From assembly GCA_900642245.1 (NCBI GenBank), contig CAAAJI010000803.1:1-14667 (forward strand): a stretch of DNA of 14,667 bases, in the 5' to 3' direction. Source of the DNA: Fragilaria radians (taxonomy: Eukaryota > Bacillariophyta > Fragilariophyceae > Fragilariales > Fragilariaceae). The notes beneath the pieces were generated by a model. That model did no database searches and was not told the origin of the DNA. It saw only the letters and a list, made by a program, of their open reading frames with translations. Made by a program: the position numbers and the translations under genes. Position 1 is the first letter of the stretch. Each line of letters begins with the position of its first letter. Positions 1-9,487 of this stretch are shown here, piece after piece.

Positions 1-2
1 TA

Positions 3-904
3 AAGAGGTGCATAAACTGCGGAAAGACCGGTCATAGGGCAGCGCAATACTGGAATTGAGAAAATAAGGATATGCAACCTGCCGGATTTAAACTGATGGG
101 AAGCAGGAATGAAGTTGGGGCTGTAGGAATATTGAGGTCAAAGTACTTTTGGGATTGACCAATGGCTCATATATATACATCAACCCGACATGTGGATTGC
201 AGACTCAGCTGCACTGGTACACATGACACCCAATGAAAAATGGTTAGTAAACAAGCAACGATCAGAGGCAAGCAATTACATTCCCATGGGAAGTGGTAAC
301 AAAGAAAAATACAACATCACTGTCAATTTAATCGGTGAGGTGTGCTTCAATGATTGGAAGAGGATGAGATTGATGTATGTAACACTACTCCCAAAGGCTA
401 AGCTTAACTGATTCAGCTTGACTCCGCTGATTAAGAAGGGATGGACGTTAGAATGCAATGCAGAAGGTCTTGAGTTGAAAAAGGGAGGATTAAAGCATAC
501 TGTTAACATCAAAATCTCCACTCCAAGAGGTATACAATTCAGAATAAGGATTTGGAATCTCAACAAGATTGTAAGCACCACAAGAGATACAGGAGAAAGA
601 TCGGTTAAGCTTGAAGAAGCTCATTGCAAGTTGGGACACATTTCGTTAGCAGAAACACAAAGGATCAGTAAGAGCCTTAACTGGAAAGTGATTGGGAGTA
701 TGGAGAATTGCCAAGGATACTCTAGGAAAGCAAAACAGAAGGTGGGTTGCAGAAGAAGGAGATGGTAGTGATATGCTTGAAGAAGATAAAAATGTAAGTA
801 ACGATGTGAATGAAACTACAGTTATTACAAGATCTGGCCAAAGAATAAGCAAACCAGCAAGATGCCAACATAGATCTGTCAAGAATGTTAGGAGGAATAT
901 GCTT
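3..904 (+). pseudogene. Copia gag-pol N-terminal remnant: zinc knuckle, protease, GAG-pre-integrase, linker
   Basis: Frame 3 opens with K-R-C-I-N-C-G-K-T-G-H, a CCHC nucleic-acid-binding knuckle whose last cysteine is replaced by tyrosine (C-x2-C-x4-H-x4-Y), and it stops at 57-59. A second frame from 190 begins M-W-I-A-D-S-A-A, the aspartic protease core with D-S-A-A instead of the usual D-S/T-G-A; the catalytic Asp is kept but the glycine is lost. A TGA at 409-411 interrupts this frame, which continues as a GAG-pre-integrase domain (I-S-T-P-R-G-I, then A-H-C-K-L-G-H, then C-Q-G-Y near the C-x2-C site, with the second Cys lost). In another frame, T-R-S-G-Q-R-I-S-K-P near 828-863 is the region that normally follows integrase. 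None of it could make a working polyprotein. Confidence 0.85.
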
Positions 905-1001
905 TGATTGGTACAGGTTTGCTAGGTGAGAGCATCAACACTATGCATGAGTTGCAGACACTTTAATTTGACATAGCTATGGCAACTCCCAAAAAGAGTC
1001 T

Positions 1002-1597
1002 TGGAAAAAGGCGGTTGAAGAAGAGTATCAAAGAATGATCAAAAACAGTTGTTGGGAAGCAGTTGACAAGAAAGATATGCCAAAGAATGCTAAGATACTT
1101 ACCTCAACATGGTCCATGAAGCGCAAAGCAAACAGTAAGTTAAGAGCACGGATCAGTGCAAGAGGATATAAGTTGATGGAATCCACTATTTCAGCGGAAA
1201 TATAGCCGCGCCAGTAGCCAATGAAACAACAATAAAGATAGCACTTACTCTGATTGCCATGAGTGGTTGGAAGATGCAAGTTATAGATGAATGAGGTCTT
1301 TATTAATTGATCAATTTGATGATGATAAACATTATTTATGAAGGTGCCTCAAGGTCTTGAAAGTAAGTACAAAAAGGAGTTATTCTGACGCTCAATCGAA
1401 CTATATATGGATTAAAGCAGGTAGCAGGTGCATTCTAGTTGGAGTTATTGAAGGCGCTTTATGAAATAGGATTCTAAAAGAGTGATACAGATCGCTGTAT
1501 GTACTTTAAATGGAATGCTGATGGATTGATCCTGTGTTTGTTGTGGGTTGATGAATGTTTAATAAATGTGCATTGCCTAAAAAGCTGTTACTATAAA
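1002..1597 (+). pseudogene. Copia reverse transcriptase (RVT_2) remnant
   Basis: From about 1002 the frame gives the typical Copia RT entry: E-E-Y-Q-R-M-I-K-N, then W-E-A-V-D-K-K-D, then R-A-R-I-S-A-R-G-Y-K. After a stop near 1203 the domain resumes in another frame (T-I-K-I-A-L-T-L, G-W-K-M-Q-V-I-D near 1266-1289), breaks again around 1290-1375, continues through L-N-R-T-I-Y-G-L-K-Q near 1392-1421, and ends with L-L-W-V-D-E-C-L at 1538-1561. The last segment is the catalytic box, normally V-D-D; here the second aspartate is glutamate (GAA at 1553-1555). The segment ends at a TAA at 1595-1597 and no RNase H follows. This is a non-functional relic inside the retroelement. Confidence 0.87.
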
Positions 1598-3235
1598 TTA
1601 AAGGTTTTAAACTAACGTGACTCACACATCTTTGACTCACACAATTCGAATTTCTAATGTTCTTCAAGGGTAACCTAAGCAAATAAAATCTAAATCTAAA
1701 TTCCGATAATACGTATACTACTGCTTGGTAATCTGCTGTGGCGTTGAGCACGTTGATTTTCCACAAATGAAAATGGCACTAAATCTTTGTAGACTGTTAG
1801 GAAAAATGACATATTCTGGCTGCAAACTTATGACATGAGTCTGAAAGTTTCTATAAGCTTTGCTATCCCCACAGTAAACACTTCAACAAAATCTAGTCAT
1901 AGCAGACACATGGCTACAAGTTAAGTTCGAAGTTGATATTGCTACAGCAAACACTTCAACAAGATCTAATCAAAGCAGACACATGGCTACAAGTTAGTGT
2001 TGAAGTTGACATTGCTGAATTGCTGGAAATTTCAGCACTGCGGACACCTTGGAAGGAATTATTCAGGTGTTTTGTGCGCACTACATTGTCGCGACGTCAT
2101 GTGAACATGGAAGTAGTTGTATTGATCCAGGCTTGTGAAACTTTTGCCTCCAATTTATGAAGAACTCCCAAATGATTGTTACACAGATAATTTTCCCATT
2201 TTAGTCCGTCATAGAGTTAAGGAAAGAAGGAAGTTATTACAGATTCAAAGTAAGTTAGAAAATCTTGAAAGCTTAGCTCACACTCTGCGGAAAGTTAGAC
2301 ACAAGACTCTGAGTACATTTCCAATGTAATAAACACAAAAAACAAAAATTTCGAAATATAAGCTTGAAGGCAGGACTTGCAATAAAACCGAGAGGATGGT
2401 TCAAAGGGAGCCTAGAAGTGTCCAAAGGAGTGAGTTTCTCTCCGATGCAAAAAAGCATAGAAAATGGGAAATATTGCCGAGGTTAAAACTTGAAACAAGA
2501 GATTCAGCGAAAAATTAATGAACTTGAATAAATTTCTCCTACAATAGGAGAATGATAAATATATTCTGGAATTAGCAGGAGAAATGGGGTTCAGTTTGTT
2601 ATAATAAAGGTTACAAAATCATTGCCAACTATGTTTAAACGTATTAAGTAACAAATGAATCAGGAAAGGCGTTGATGCATTTGTCGTGAAGTTTATACAC
2701 TTACCAAGTAGACACGTGGAACCTAAAGTTCACCGAGGCAAACCTGATCACACCAATTGGTAAGTAAGTTTAAAGTTTATACCTAACGTAACCAGGCCAC
2801 AACAAAGTTACCTTAAAACAGCCATTGGGGAAATGGATAGTAAACTATACTCAACTCTGTAAGTATGTGAAGGACTAGGAAGCCTATACAAAGATTTATC
2901 CTAGCATAGCGCCATACACCAAGTTTTGACATGTTGCGAGGTAATTAATGCATGCCCAAAGCGCAAGAGTGCTAAAATAAACGAGTTTCTAAATCCTCCT
3001 AACTGTGAATTACCACGTTAGCAAAGTAATACAATCTTATACTCCTCTACACTCAAAGGTACCGTTAAGAAGTAACTACGTAACCCATAGATTTACAAGA
3101 ATTGCACGTCTGGTTTGAAGAGTTAAAGCAGATTCCACAATTAAAATACTATAGAGTAAGCCACTCTCATATCTACAGTATTGTTTTTATGCATTTATAT
3201 TAAGCAGGATTCATCAAAAATTGATTTTTGCTTTC
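1598..3235. other. Gene-poor stretch between the retroelement remnant and the STAND ATPase 3' end
   Basis: Apart from the 73-bp duplication I see no gene here. Plus-strand open frames at 1933-2160 and 2135-2329 are short, start in or next to the duplication and have no motif I recognise; the second (K-L-L-P-P-I-Y-E-E-L-P, then charged helix-like sequence) has somewhat protein-like composition but no homologue I can name. A 9-bp inverted repeat (ACTTACCAA at 2699-2707 with TTGGTAAGT at 2757-2765) and a nearby direct AAGTTTATA repeat are probably chance. The last 100 bases or so, read on the minus strand, would be the 3' UTR of the ATPase gene; no canonical AATAAA signal stands out. Confidence 0.5.
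1871..2016 (+). repeat. 73-bp tandem direct duplication, two copies
   Basis: Bases 1871-1943 and 1944-2016 are head-to-tail copies of one another. Both begin ACAG(T/C)AAACACTTCAACAA, share AGCAGACACATGGCTACAAG in the middle and end in ATTGCT. By hand count they differ at 9 of 73 positions, four of them clustered near the end of the unit. The unit length is not a multiple of three, so in-frame expansion of a coding exon is unlikely. There is no third copy on either side. It lies in non-coding DNA downstream of the retrotransposon remnant and may be a simple duplication or part of an unrecognised repeat family. Confidence 0.85.
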
Positions 3236-6200
3236 CTAGATTTGAACTCTTTGAAAGTCCAAAGCTTTAGATTTCATTTCTATTTCAAGCTTCTCTATGA
3301 GCCACTGGTATTTTGCTCTTGCTCCTAAGCTTTGATGTATGTTCAATGCATTCTGGAAGTGATTCTCTGCTTCAGACTTTAGGTCATGTCGCATGCATGC
3401 ATATCCAGCTTCTTCATGAAAGGTGGCTTGCATTTTTACATGATGAAAACCTGAAATAGTATCTAGACTTCTTGTAAACACTTTAAGAAGATCAGAATCT
3501 TTGACAACACCACGCACTGAAACATCAAGGGCATCTAGAAAAGCTACGCTTGAGGCAGCATTGATGCAACCCCCATCCAATACTTTTTGCAATCGTTTTC
3601 GATATACGCGAGCTTTACACAGATACTTTCTTTTTTGAAACTTGAGGAACAATCTGTAATAAACATGTCCTGCACACCCCCATAATGGTAATAACCCGTG
3701 GCTTAAGTGGATTGAACGCCCATTCTTTTCTATCCATGCGTAGAGAGACTCTGCTACATCGAAGTATTCAAATTTTTCTGCTAGTTCGGCTTTCACCATG
3801 TACGTCAACACTTTAAAAGATTGATTTCCTGACTCTTCCAGCTCACTTAGATACACTTCTTCATTCATGATTTCTCCTGTCAACAAAATGATATCGTCCC
3901 AATTTGATGGAATCGATTGCTGCTTTAAAATGGTTTGTAAATACGGCTTCAGACTGAATATTACAACTTTTTGCCCAATTGCTGCAGTTCTTTCTAGTAA
4001 ATTTCGAAATAATTCTTCAAGACTTCTAAGATTCTTTCCAATGAAAAGCTGCATCACCAAAGACTGAAGGATACAGCAGGTAGCTGAAATGTGGGTGTAA
4101 ATATTAGTGATGAATTGTGAGCGCGAGAAAGAAGTAATGGTAGCTACAACTTACCGAACACTACATCGCCGACTTCAAAGCCACACTCCCCTGCTATTTG
4201 GAGCTTTGGTTGTAAAGAATGAAGAGATTCCTTCCAAAACGACAAGCCAGTCAAAGTAAAACCCATTGTTGCACAGGTTGTGAATTTATTGTTCAAACGA
4301 CGCTGTATACTCTGCGCAAGGCATCCATATTGATACCCCTTGTTGCAATTACCCAGAGCAACTTCAGCAACACCATATACAGCAAACGCATTAGCACTGT
4401 ACGGGCTCAAACCGTATTTCATAGTCATGAATACCGCCAAAATGGCAGAATAAACAGCAATATGCTTTTTGTTCTTCAAAATCGAATATGTACAAAGTAG
4501 CACAAGGATCTTTATGGTTGTTGCCAACATTTTGTCTTCTATGACCGGAAGATTTAAAATACCTTCATCCGACACATTGCGAAGCAATAATCGAAGCCTG
4601 AGAAACTTGTATACAACGTTAACAAAGGAAACATTTCGTGGGATTTTCAAGCCAAGGATACCAAGTGCATGAATGGCTGTGTCTAAGGCTTCATCGAGTT
4701 CAAATGCAGTTATCCTTGCCTCAACCCCAATCACAAGTAAGTTTAATTTCATCTCATTTGACTTGGCTCGGGACATCATTTTCTCTACAATTGCTTTGCA
4801 CGACGTTACATTTCCAAGAACAAGTTCCATTTGAGCAAGCATTTCCATGGAAAGAAATGTTATCTCAAAGTATTTTGGTTCCCACATCTCTACTTCATCA
4901 AACATCGCAAGACCAAAGCGTAGCAATTCTGCTGCCTTCGCAAAAGCTGCTTTCTCGTGACAATATTTGGCAGCTTCAAGATTTATTCGTGCAACTTGAA
5001 GTTTCTCGACACAACAACTCTTTAGATGCAACGCCTCATTCCAATGTACTGCAGTGTTATACATACTTATACCATCACTGCCACGATCAAAGTACTTTTC
5101 GCCAATACTCAAATGTATTTCGGCTTTCTCATCAGCGGGGATCATAGAATAAAAAGCAGATTGCACTTTTTCATGAGCAAAGTTTATAATTTCGTCAGAT
5201 ACCTTCAGGAGCAGTCCCAAATTGACAGCATCCAACAGAGATTTATGAATCAAACTGCTATACGAGTCGACTTCATCTTGACCTTGTTCCGATGAGTCCT
5301 TGGCCTTCATGCTGAGTGCAACGGCCAGGAGTAATGGAACTTCGAATGAAAATCCTATCACAGAAGCAAGCTTCATTGATTCAACTATGACCGGAGATAC
5401 AGTCATAATCTTCCTCAATAGTAAGTCTGTAAATGTTCCTGAAGTAATTGCAACCTTTTGAATGTCATTGATATTAAAACTCCATGTTTCACATGTTCCT
5501 TTATATACCAACAGATTTTGCCTCTGAATCGTTTCGAGAAAGATCAATACCTGTAAAGGGATTCCCGCCGATTTTTCCATCACAATCTCGCTCAGCAATC
5601 GTATTTCCGATGAAGTCGTTCCAAGGACTTCCGTAACCATGTGATGCACGGATGATACATCCAAATTAGAAAGTGAAATGGTTTCTATTGGGACATCCAA
5701 GCTTCCAATAAGGCCTTGGACAGAATATTCCTCTTCATCACGATATGATAAGATAATTAGAAGGTGCTTCGCATTTGTATCATTGAGTAGTACCCTAATA
5801 AGTTCTTTGGAACCTTCGTCCATCCAATGAATATCATCAATGAATAAGACAATGGGGTGTCGTTTGGAAGCCATGACTCTTAAGAATGTCTTGCAAGCGA
5901 CCATGAATTGTGCCAACGATGACTCATTGTGATAATCAATAAATTCATCGTTTTCAAAACAACAGGGATCGTTCATATCGTTGTAGAGAAATGGAGATAT
6001 ATTGGATATGAATCGTTTCAATATTTTCCCATCAACACCCAACTCTTCTTGAATCCTTTTTTGATATGTCGCATTGAAATCTTTGGATTGAGCAACAAGA
6101 TCGCAAATATCTGAAAAAGCAGCGACTATTGCTGAGTGAGGTTCTTGTCGATGAGATTCCTGAAAGAATTTTCCTGTAACGAAGTAGCCACCATTTTGAA

Positions 6201-6459
6201 GTATTGAATTCCGAATCGAGTTCACAAGCGCAGTCTTTCCCGATCCGGCCTCTCCATGGATGATAATCTTTTTCGAATGTTGCGCCACAATAACTTCCTG
6301 ATATGCACTAAGAAGTTTGACTTGTTCGATAGTACGTCCGTAGAGCGATACTGTCTTGAGATCCATTGAAAAGCAGTCAGATCTGTCATTTGTCAGTAAC
6401 GTGTGAAGTTCAGAAACGCTGCTGTCTTCTTCATTATTGAAAATCGCATTGACTGTCAT
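3236..6459 (-). CDS. STAND-class AAA_16 predicted ATPase with TPR-like C-terminus (two exons)
   Basis: Coding segments are 6459-4155 and 4083-3236 on the minus strand, giving about 1050 residues. Residue numbers count from the ATG at 6459-6457. An N-terminal Y-G-R box (near 40) precedes Walker A G-E-A-G-S-G-K-T (69-76). Walker B is I-V-L-F-I-D-D followed by I-H-W-M-D-E (203-214), and an S-Y-R-D-E-E sensor-like motif lies at 238-243. This is the P-loop arrangement of STAND NTPases of the AAA_16/COG3899 type, which act as nucleotide-driven switches in signalling. About 480-1050 is helix-rich and TPR-like (for example E-A-E-N-H-F-Q-N-A-L near the end) and is probably the sensor or scaffold. No kinase, cyclase or death-like effector domain is visible. 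The open frame continues 44 codons upstream to a TTG at 6591, with an in-frame TGA just beyond, but that part has no ATG. I chose 6459 because the paralogue at 12364 starts at a comparable distance from its P-loop. The ligand and pathway are unknown. Confidence 0.88.
4084..4154 (-). other. 71-nt spliceosomal intron of the STAND ATPase gene
   Basis: On the minus strand the first exon would end at a TAG in ...D-V-V-F-G-K-L-stop (4144-4146). A GTAAGT donor starting at 4154 and an ATTTCAG acceptor ending at 4084 remove 71 nt. The split codon is G|CT (phase 1), and the reading frame then runs through A-T-C-C-I-L-Q-S-L into the long downstream frame without a stop. The paralogue on the plus strand reads D-V-V-N-G-S-F-C-L across the same place, similar to the spliced product here. 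The 71-nt length fits the short introns typical of diatoms. Confidence 0.88.
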
Positions 6460-6599
6460 GAACAGCTGTACGTTGTCTATCACGTCGTATTTTATTTGCT
6501 TTCGGATTTTGAACTTGTGCTCTCTTAGTAACCTGCCTTGCTCCAACCAATTGGGAAAAGAAAAAGGGTCATTTGTCGATCCAATAATCAATGATGAGA

Positions 6600-7104
6600 G
6601 ACTTCAAGAGTTACTCTCGGAAGTTAATTTTCTAAGTCCGATAAATGAGTAGGCATGTATAGCTAGTGAGCAGAAACGTGTTGGAAGAAAAATTAACCAT
6701 CTGTTTGCGAACTCGGAATTTCTGAACTATCGACCAACAAGATTGTCACTGAAATAGGCTAAAAAAAAAAGCACAGTATTTTCAATTTATTGGATCAATG
6801 ATACTCCTGATCAATCAGAAAAGGAGCATGTGATGTCACAAGATACGCAATGCCAACAGCATGGCAGCCAATGTTGAGATCATTCCATTGAAAATAATGC
6901 AATGGGGATAGTGACTCCCAGCAACAACAAAAAATGTTAGCAGGAAAAGAGTCGCAAATCACCATCATGTGATTCTGGTGCTGCATGGCTTATGTAAACA
7001 TTGAATGCATTTAAGTTCCCCAATGAAACGCGAGGGAAAGTTTGATGCATCTAATGATTCTCATTTGGTGTAGCAAAATATTCAGCAGGAATTAAAGACG
7101 ACGA
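6600..7104. other. Non-coding stretch upstream of the minus-strand ATPase
   Basis: I find no recognisable gene on either strand. The 5' flank and presumed promoter of the minus-strand ATPase lie here, but no TATA box or other motif can be defended. A run of ten A residues on the plus strand (6761-6770, poly-T on the ATPase strand) is the only simple-sequence feature. The 63-codon minus-strand frame at 6986-6795 has no motif I recognise. Confidence 0.5.
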
Positions 7105-7367
7105 AATCCTGTTTGCAATCAACGGCAAAGGCTACCGAGATATTTCTTGAGCTGCTGGATTGACCAGATAAACAGGGTACTTGAGGAAAGTGTCCTTGAA
7201 TTGCTTCTTGGATTGACATTCAATGTTGATAGTCTGAACTTCTCAAGTGATGAACTTGAAGTAACAGAAGAAGGTTCATGTGGGAGTTGTTGAAGTGTCT
7301 GATTGAACAAAATGGACTGCTAAAATGGAGCATTGATAGTTATGAGCGACAAAAAATGTACCTATAA
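7105..7367 (+). pseudogene. Frameshifted relic of a STAND/AAA_16 ATPase (post-Walker B helical region)
   Basis: One plus-strand frame reads Q-I-N-R-V-L-E-E-S-V-L-E-L-L-L-G-L and then D-S-L-N-F-S-S-D-E-L-E-V (to about 7264). After a one-base frame change it continues at 7275-7364 as F-M-W-E-L-L-K-C-L-I-E-Q-N-G-L-L-K-W. The order and spacing match the region after the Y-R-D sensor motif in the two intact copies, where a leucine-rich segment leads to K-(S/T)-x-G-(I/N)-P and then F-L-x-x-x-x-x-x-x-L-L. A G-Y-R-D peptide just upstream (7129-7140), in yet another frame, may be the decayed sensor motif. Frameshifts, lack of a P-loop, and a stop at 7365-7367 make this a dead fragment. It is in the opposite orientation to the nearest intact copy. 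Confidence 0.55.
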
Positions 7368-8699
7368 TTCTATGATTGTTCTGATTTTCTCTATATAGGT
7401 GATTTTGAGACAAGGCCATAAGTCAAACACATGCGTAATTCTTTTATTTGTGTGATAGTATGAGAATAAAATTCTTCCCAAAGCGGGAAAGCAATATGGC
7501 TTGTATGAGAATAGGCAGGAGTGATATAATTCAATGAGTTTCATCTCTTTGATGGTAACTTAGTTGCTGCTTTACAAATCTTTCCATATTTGAATCATCC
7601 ATTGTCAAAAATTTCATAGTGAATACCTGAAAGGATTATAGATATGTCGAAATCACTTCATTATACAATAACAAAAATTCTAATCAAAGTCACATTAATG
7701 TTAACGTCATTGTGGATCGACGATGTAACTTTAAGGGTAGTACTGATTCTCGACTTTCAGCTTTTGTAATTATCATTGCGTACGTTTGAATATCAAAAGA
7801 TTTACTGATCAATTCCTCTTCACTAAATGACTTCCTCTCCAAACGAGATATTAAGGAAAGTTAAAGAGTACAAATCCTTCATGCTACCTTTGGTTACAAG
7901 CATTAACGTAAACAGTTTTCCTAACACTGAAAACAATGCTGACCCAATGGCATACAATGATGATAATGTAGTAGCCACAAAGGTTTACATGAAGAGTATC
8001 TTGGAGCACTATCAGAATACGATTTAGGATAAATATTCGGAAGTCATTCTCTGCATTCCATTCCCTCATTTAGCAGTCCTTTCTTCAAAATGATGCTTTT
8101 GTATAGGGCATGGCCAACAAGTAAAGCAGGACGTACAATAATATAAACGCATGATAAAAAACGCATGTCCAGCTATGCGTATTCGAAGACGAGGACTACA
8201 CACTACTAGGGTCAGTAGTTTGATTGTTCAAGCTGCAGGCAAGTTTAAAATTGTCAGAGACAACAATAAGTCAGCCACTTCCATCTTGGATTGCTTATGG
8301 GAGAATACAGTACAATGTGTTACGATATAACCAGAAAGGGACAATTTCAAAACATTTATTGTGTTTTAGCTTAAATATGTACCTGTAACTAGATTGTATT
8401 GAACTGTGGCTAAATAAAGGCCAACAAAAGTATAATTACAGATAATGACCAGAATTGGAGGTCTCGGGAAATCGCTCAAATGTTTTTGATCGAAGAATAG
8501 TATCATTCTAGTCAGCCAAAAGGAGACAGGAAGGTCTGCGTTTAGGAATATACTTTTGGATGAACGTAGAGAGGTGATAAAGTAAGCGAGCTTGAATTAT
8601 TACAGAAAATTAAAGTTAATTTCTGGGGAATCACCAGTCTATGAGCCAGTATAGAAAAATACCTTTAGGCTTGACTTTTAGGCTTGGTCAAGAATGTGT
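7368..8699. other. Non-coding stretch with no recognisable gene
   Basis: No open frame here exceeds about 66 codons. The longest (plus 7827-8027, minus 8069-7884) overlap each other antisense and have no motif I recognise. I see no tRNA-like cloverleaf, no array of repeats and no retroelement peptides. Decayed ATPase sequence could continue beyond the two relics that bound this stretch, but I cannot demonstrate it by eye. Confidence 0.5.
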
Positions 8700-8910
8700 T
8701 ATGTAATTGCGCACTTGTTGGTAGATAATTGCTTGCTTCTAATGTTGGTATCCACTTTTTGCTCACAGTGGATCAACATCTATTCTTGAGAAACCAAACT
8801 TCCCAAGTCAATAGGCACAGCGGGAGTAACAGAAGTGTAGGAATTTTTGAAGCACGTAATTGAAAAAAAATGGACGTCCAATTAAATTTCATCATGGACG
8901 TGAGTGGGTT
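8700..8910 (+). pseudogene. Second frameshifted relic of a STAND/AAA_16 ATPase
   Basis: The peptide E-F-L-K-H-V-I-E at 8841-8864, after a T-A-G-V-T-E-V segment with a stop, matches the post-sensor region of the ATPase family (G-N-P-F, then F-L/I-Q plus helix). At the A-run 8865-8870 a one-base deletion would restore an N-G-R-P-I-K-F-H-H-G-R-E-W reading, with the terminal tryptophan exactly 12 residues after its first residue, as in the intact paralogue (E-G-L-L-S-Y-N-P-E-T-K-F-W). Nucleotide similarity to the relic at 7105-7367 is visible: AACTTC(C/T)CAAGT, then GTAACAGAAG, then TTGAAG...ATTGAA with a run of A residues and TGG. The 5' limit (about 8700) is uncertain. No P-loop is present and it cannot be translated as it stands. 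Confidence 0.45.
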
Positions 8911-9487
8911 TAAAATAAAAAGAGAAAAGGGTCAATTCTGTCAATGGATAAAAAGATTTGGTCCAAGTAAAGCACCATGCCAAATCATAATTCTTACGCT
9001 TTGTTGCCGGAAGGGGGTTTTAGTGCTGACATAATTTATAGTGCCTGGAAAAAGATTGAATTGCGGAAGAGCAGTTGAATTGTGTATCATGCTTGTTTTC
9101 TTGCCAGCTCATTTTGATGTAGCCCTTACACATATCCGTGTTTAATCCATTTAAGACAATATTTGGGCTTCGGAAATTTAGGGTATCTGCACAACTCTTC
9201 TTTAAAAGAAGCATTTCAGAAAAATTGTTTACAGATGGTGTCATCAAGAAGACAGGAAATATTGTTGTACAAGGGAAGGATGACTAGTGTCGTTTTCACT
9301 AACACAGTAGACGGCAAAAATGTGGTTTGCTCCGTCGTATAGGTCGGTAATACTGTGAATTAGATTACTTGTAAAAATCTAGAAAGATCGTCTGATGATG
9401 AGTTACGTAAGTTTCGAGCATTGTTTTCGAGCCAATGAATAATCTTGCCAGTAATTAACTCACAACTCCAAAACAAATATATTTTTA
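8911..9487. other. Gap before the reductase-like gene; one short unidentified open frame
   Basis: This stretch includes the 5' flank of the reductase-like gene. A plus-strand frame bounded by stops, 9123-9287, reads V-F-N-P-F-K-T-I-F-G-L-R and ends T-G-N-I-V-V-Q-G-K-D-D. Its composition is more protein-like than the surroundings, so it may be a decayed exon, but I cannot name a family and it has no ATG near its start. The antisense frame 9247-9020 overlaps it. No promoter motif can be defended; the bases just before the ATG at 9488 are AT-rich. Confidence 0.4.

Larger units (their letters stand above)
1..1597 (+). mobile_element. Degenerate Ty1/Copia-type LTR retrotransposon, 5'-truncated by the window and internally deleted
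   Basis: Reading the plus strand in shifting frames gives Copia polyprotein segments in the correct order: a zinc-knuckle remnant (3-59), a protease core (190-411), a GAG-pre-integrase domain (412-768), the linker normally found between integrase and reverse transcriptase (about 770-904), and reverse transcriptase (about 1002-1597). The integrase catalytic core is absent, because the GAG-pre-integrase domain passes within about 100 bases into the post-integrase linker. Many stops and frameshifts show that the copy is dead. The RNase H region is not recognisable after 1597, and I could not find an LTR, primer-binding site or polypurine tract. The peptides resemble diatom CoDi-type elements from memory; the family assignment is sure, the subclade is inference. 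Confidence 0.88.

Noticed and set aside
1620..1645. Two TGACTCACACA motifs resembling bZIP (AP-1-like) sites
   Set aside because: They are not next to any gene start, and two short matches are expected by chance in AT-rich DNA of this length.
2699..2765. 9-bp inverted repeat ACTTACCAA / TTGGTAAGT as a terminal inverted repeat of a small DNA transposon
   Set aside because: Only 67 bases in total, with no target-site duplication and no matching element elsewhere in the window.
3867..4067. Plus-strand 66-codon frame
   Set aside because: Antisense to exon 2 of the minus-strand ATPase, with no motif.
4638..5147. 169-codon plus-strand open frame
   Set aside because: It lies wholly antisense to the conserved helical region of the minus-strand ATPase, whose frame has clear family motifs; it has no motif of its own.
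6761..6770. Run of ten A residues as a retroposed poly-A tail
   Set aside because: There is no processed-gene sequence before it and no target-site duplication that I can see.
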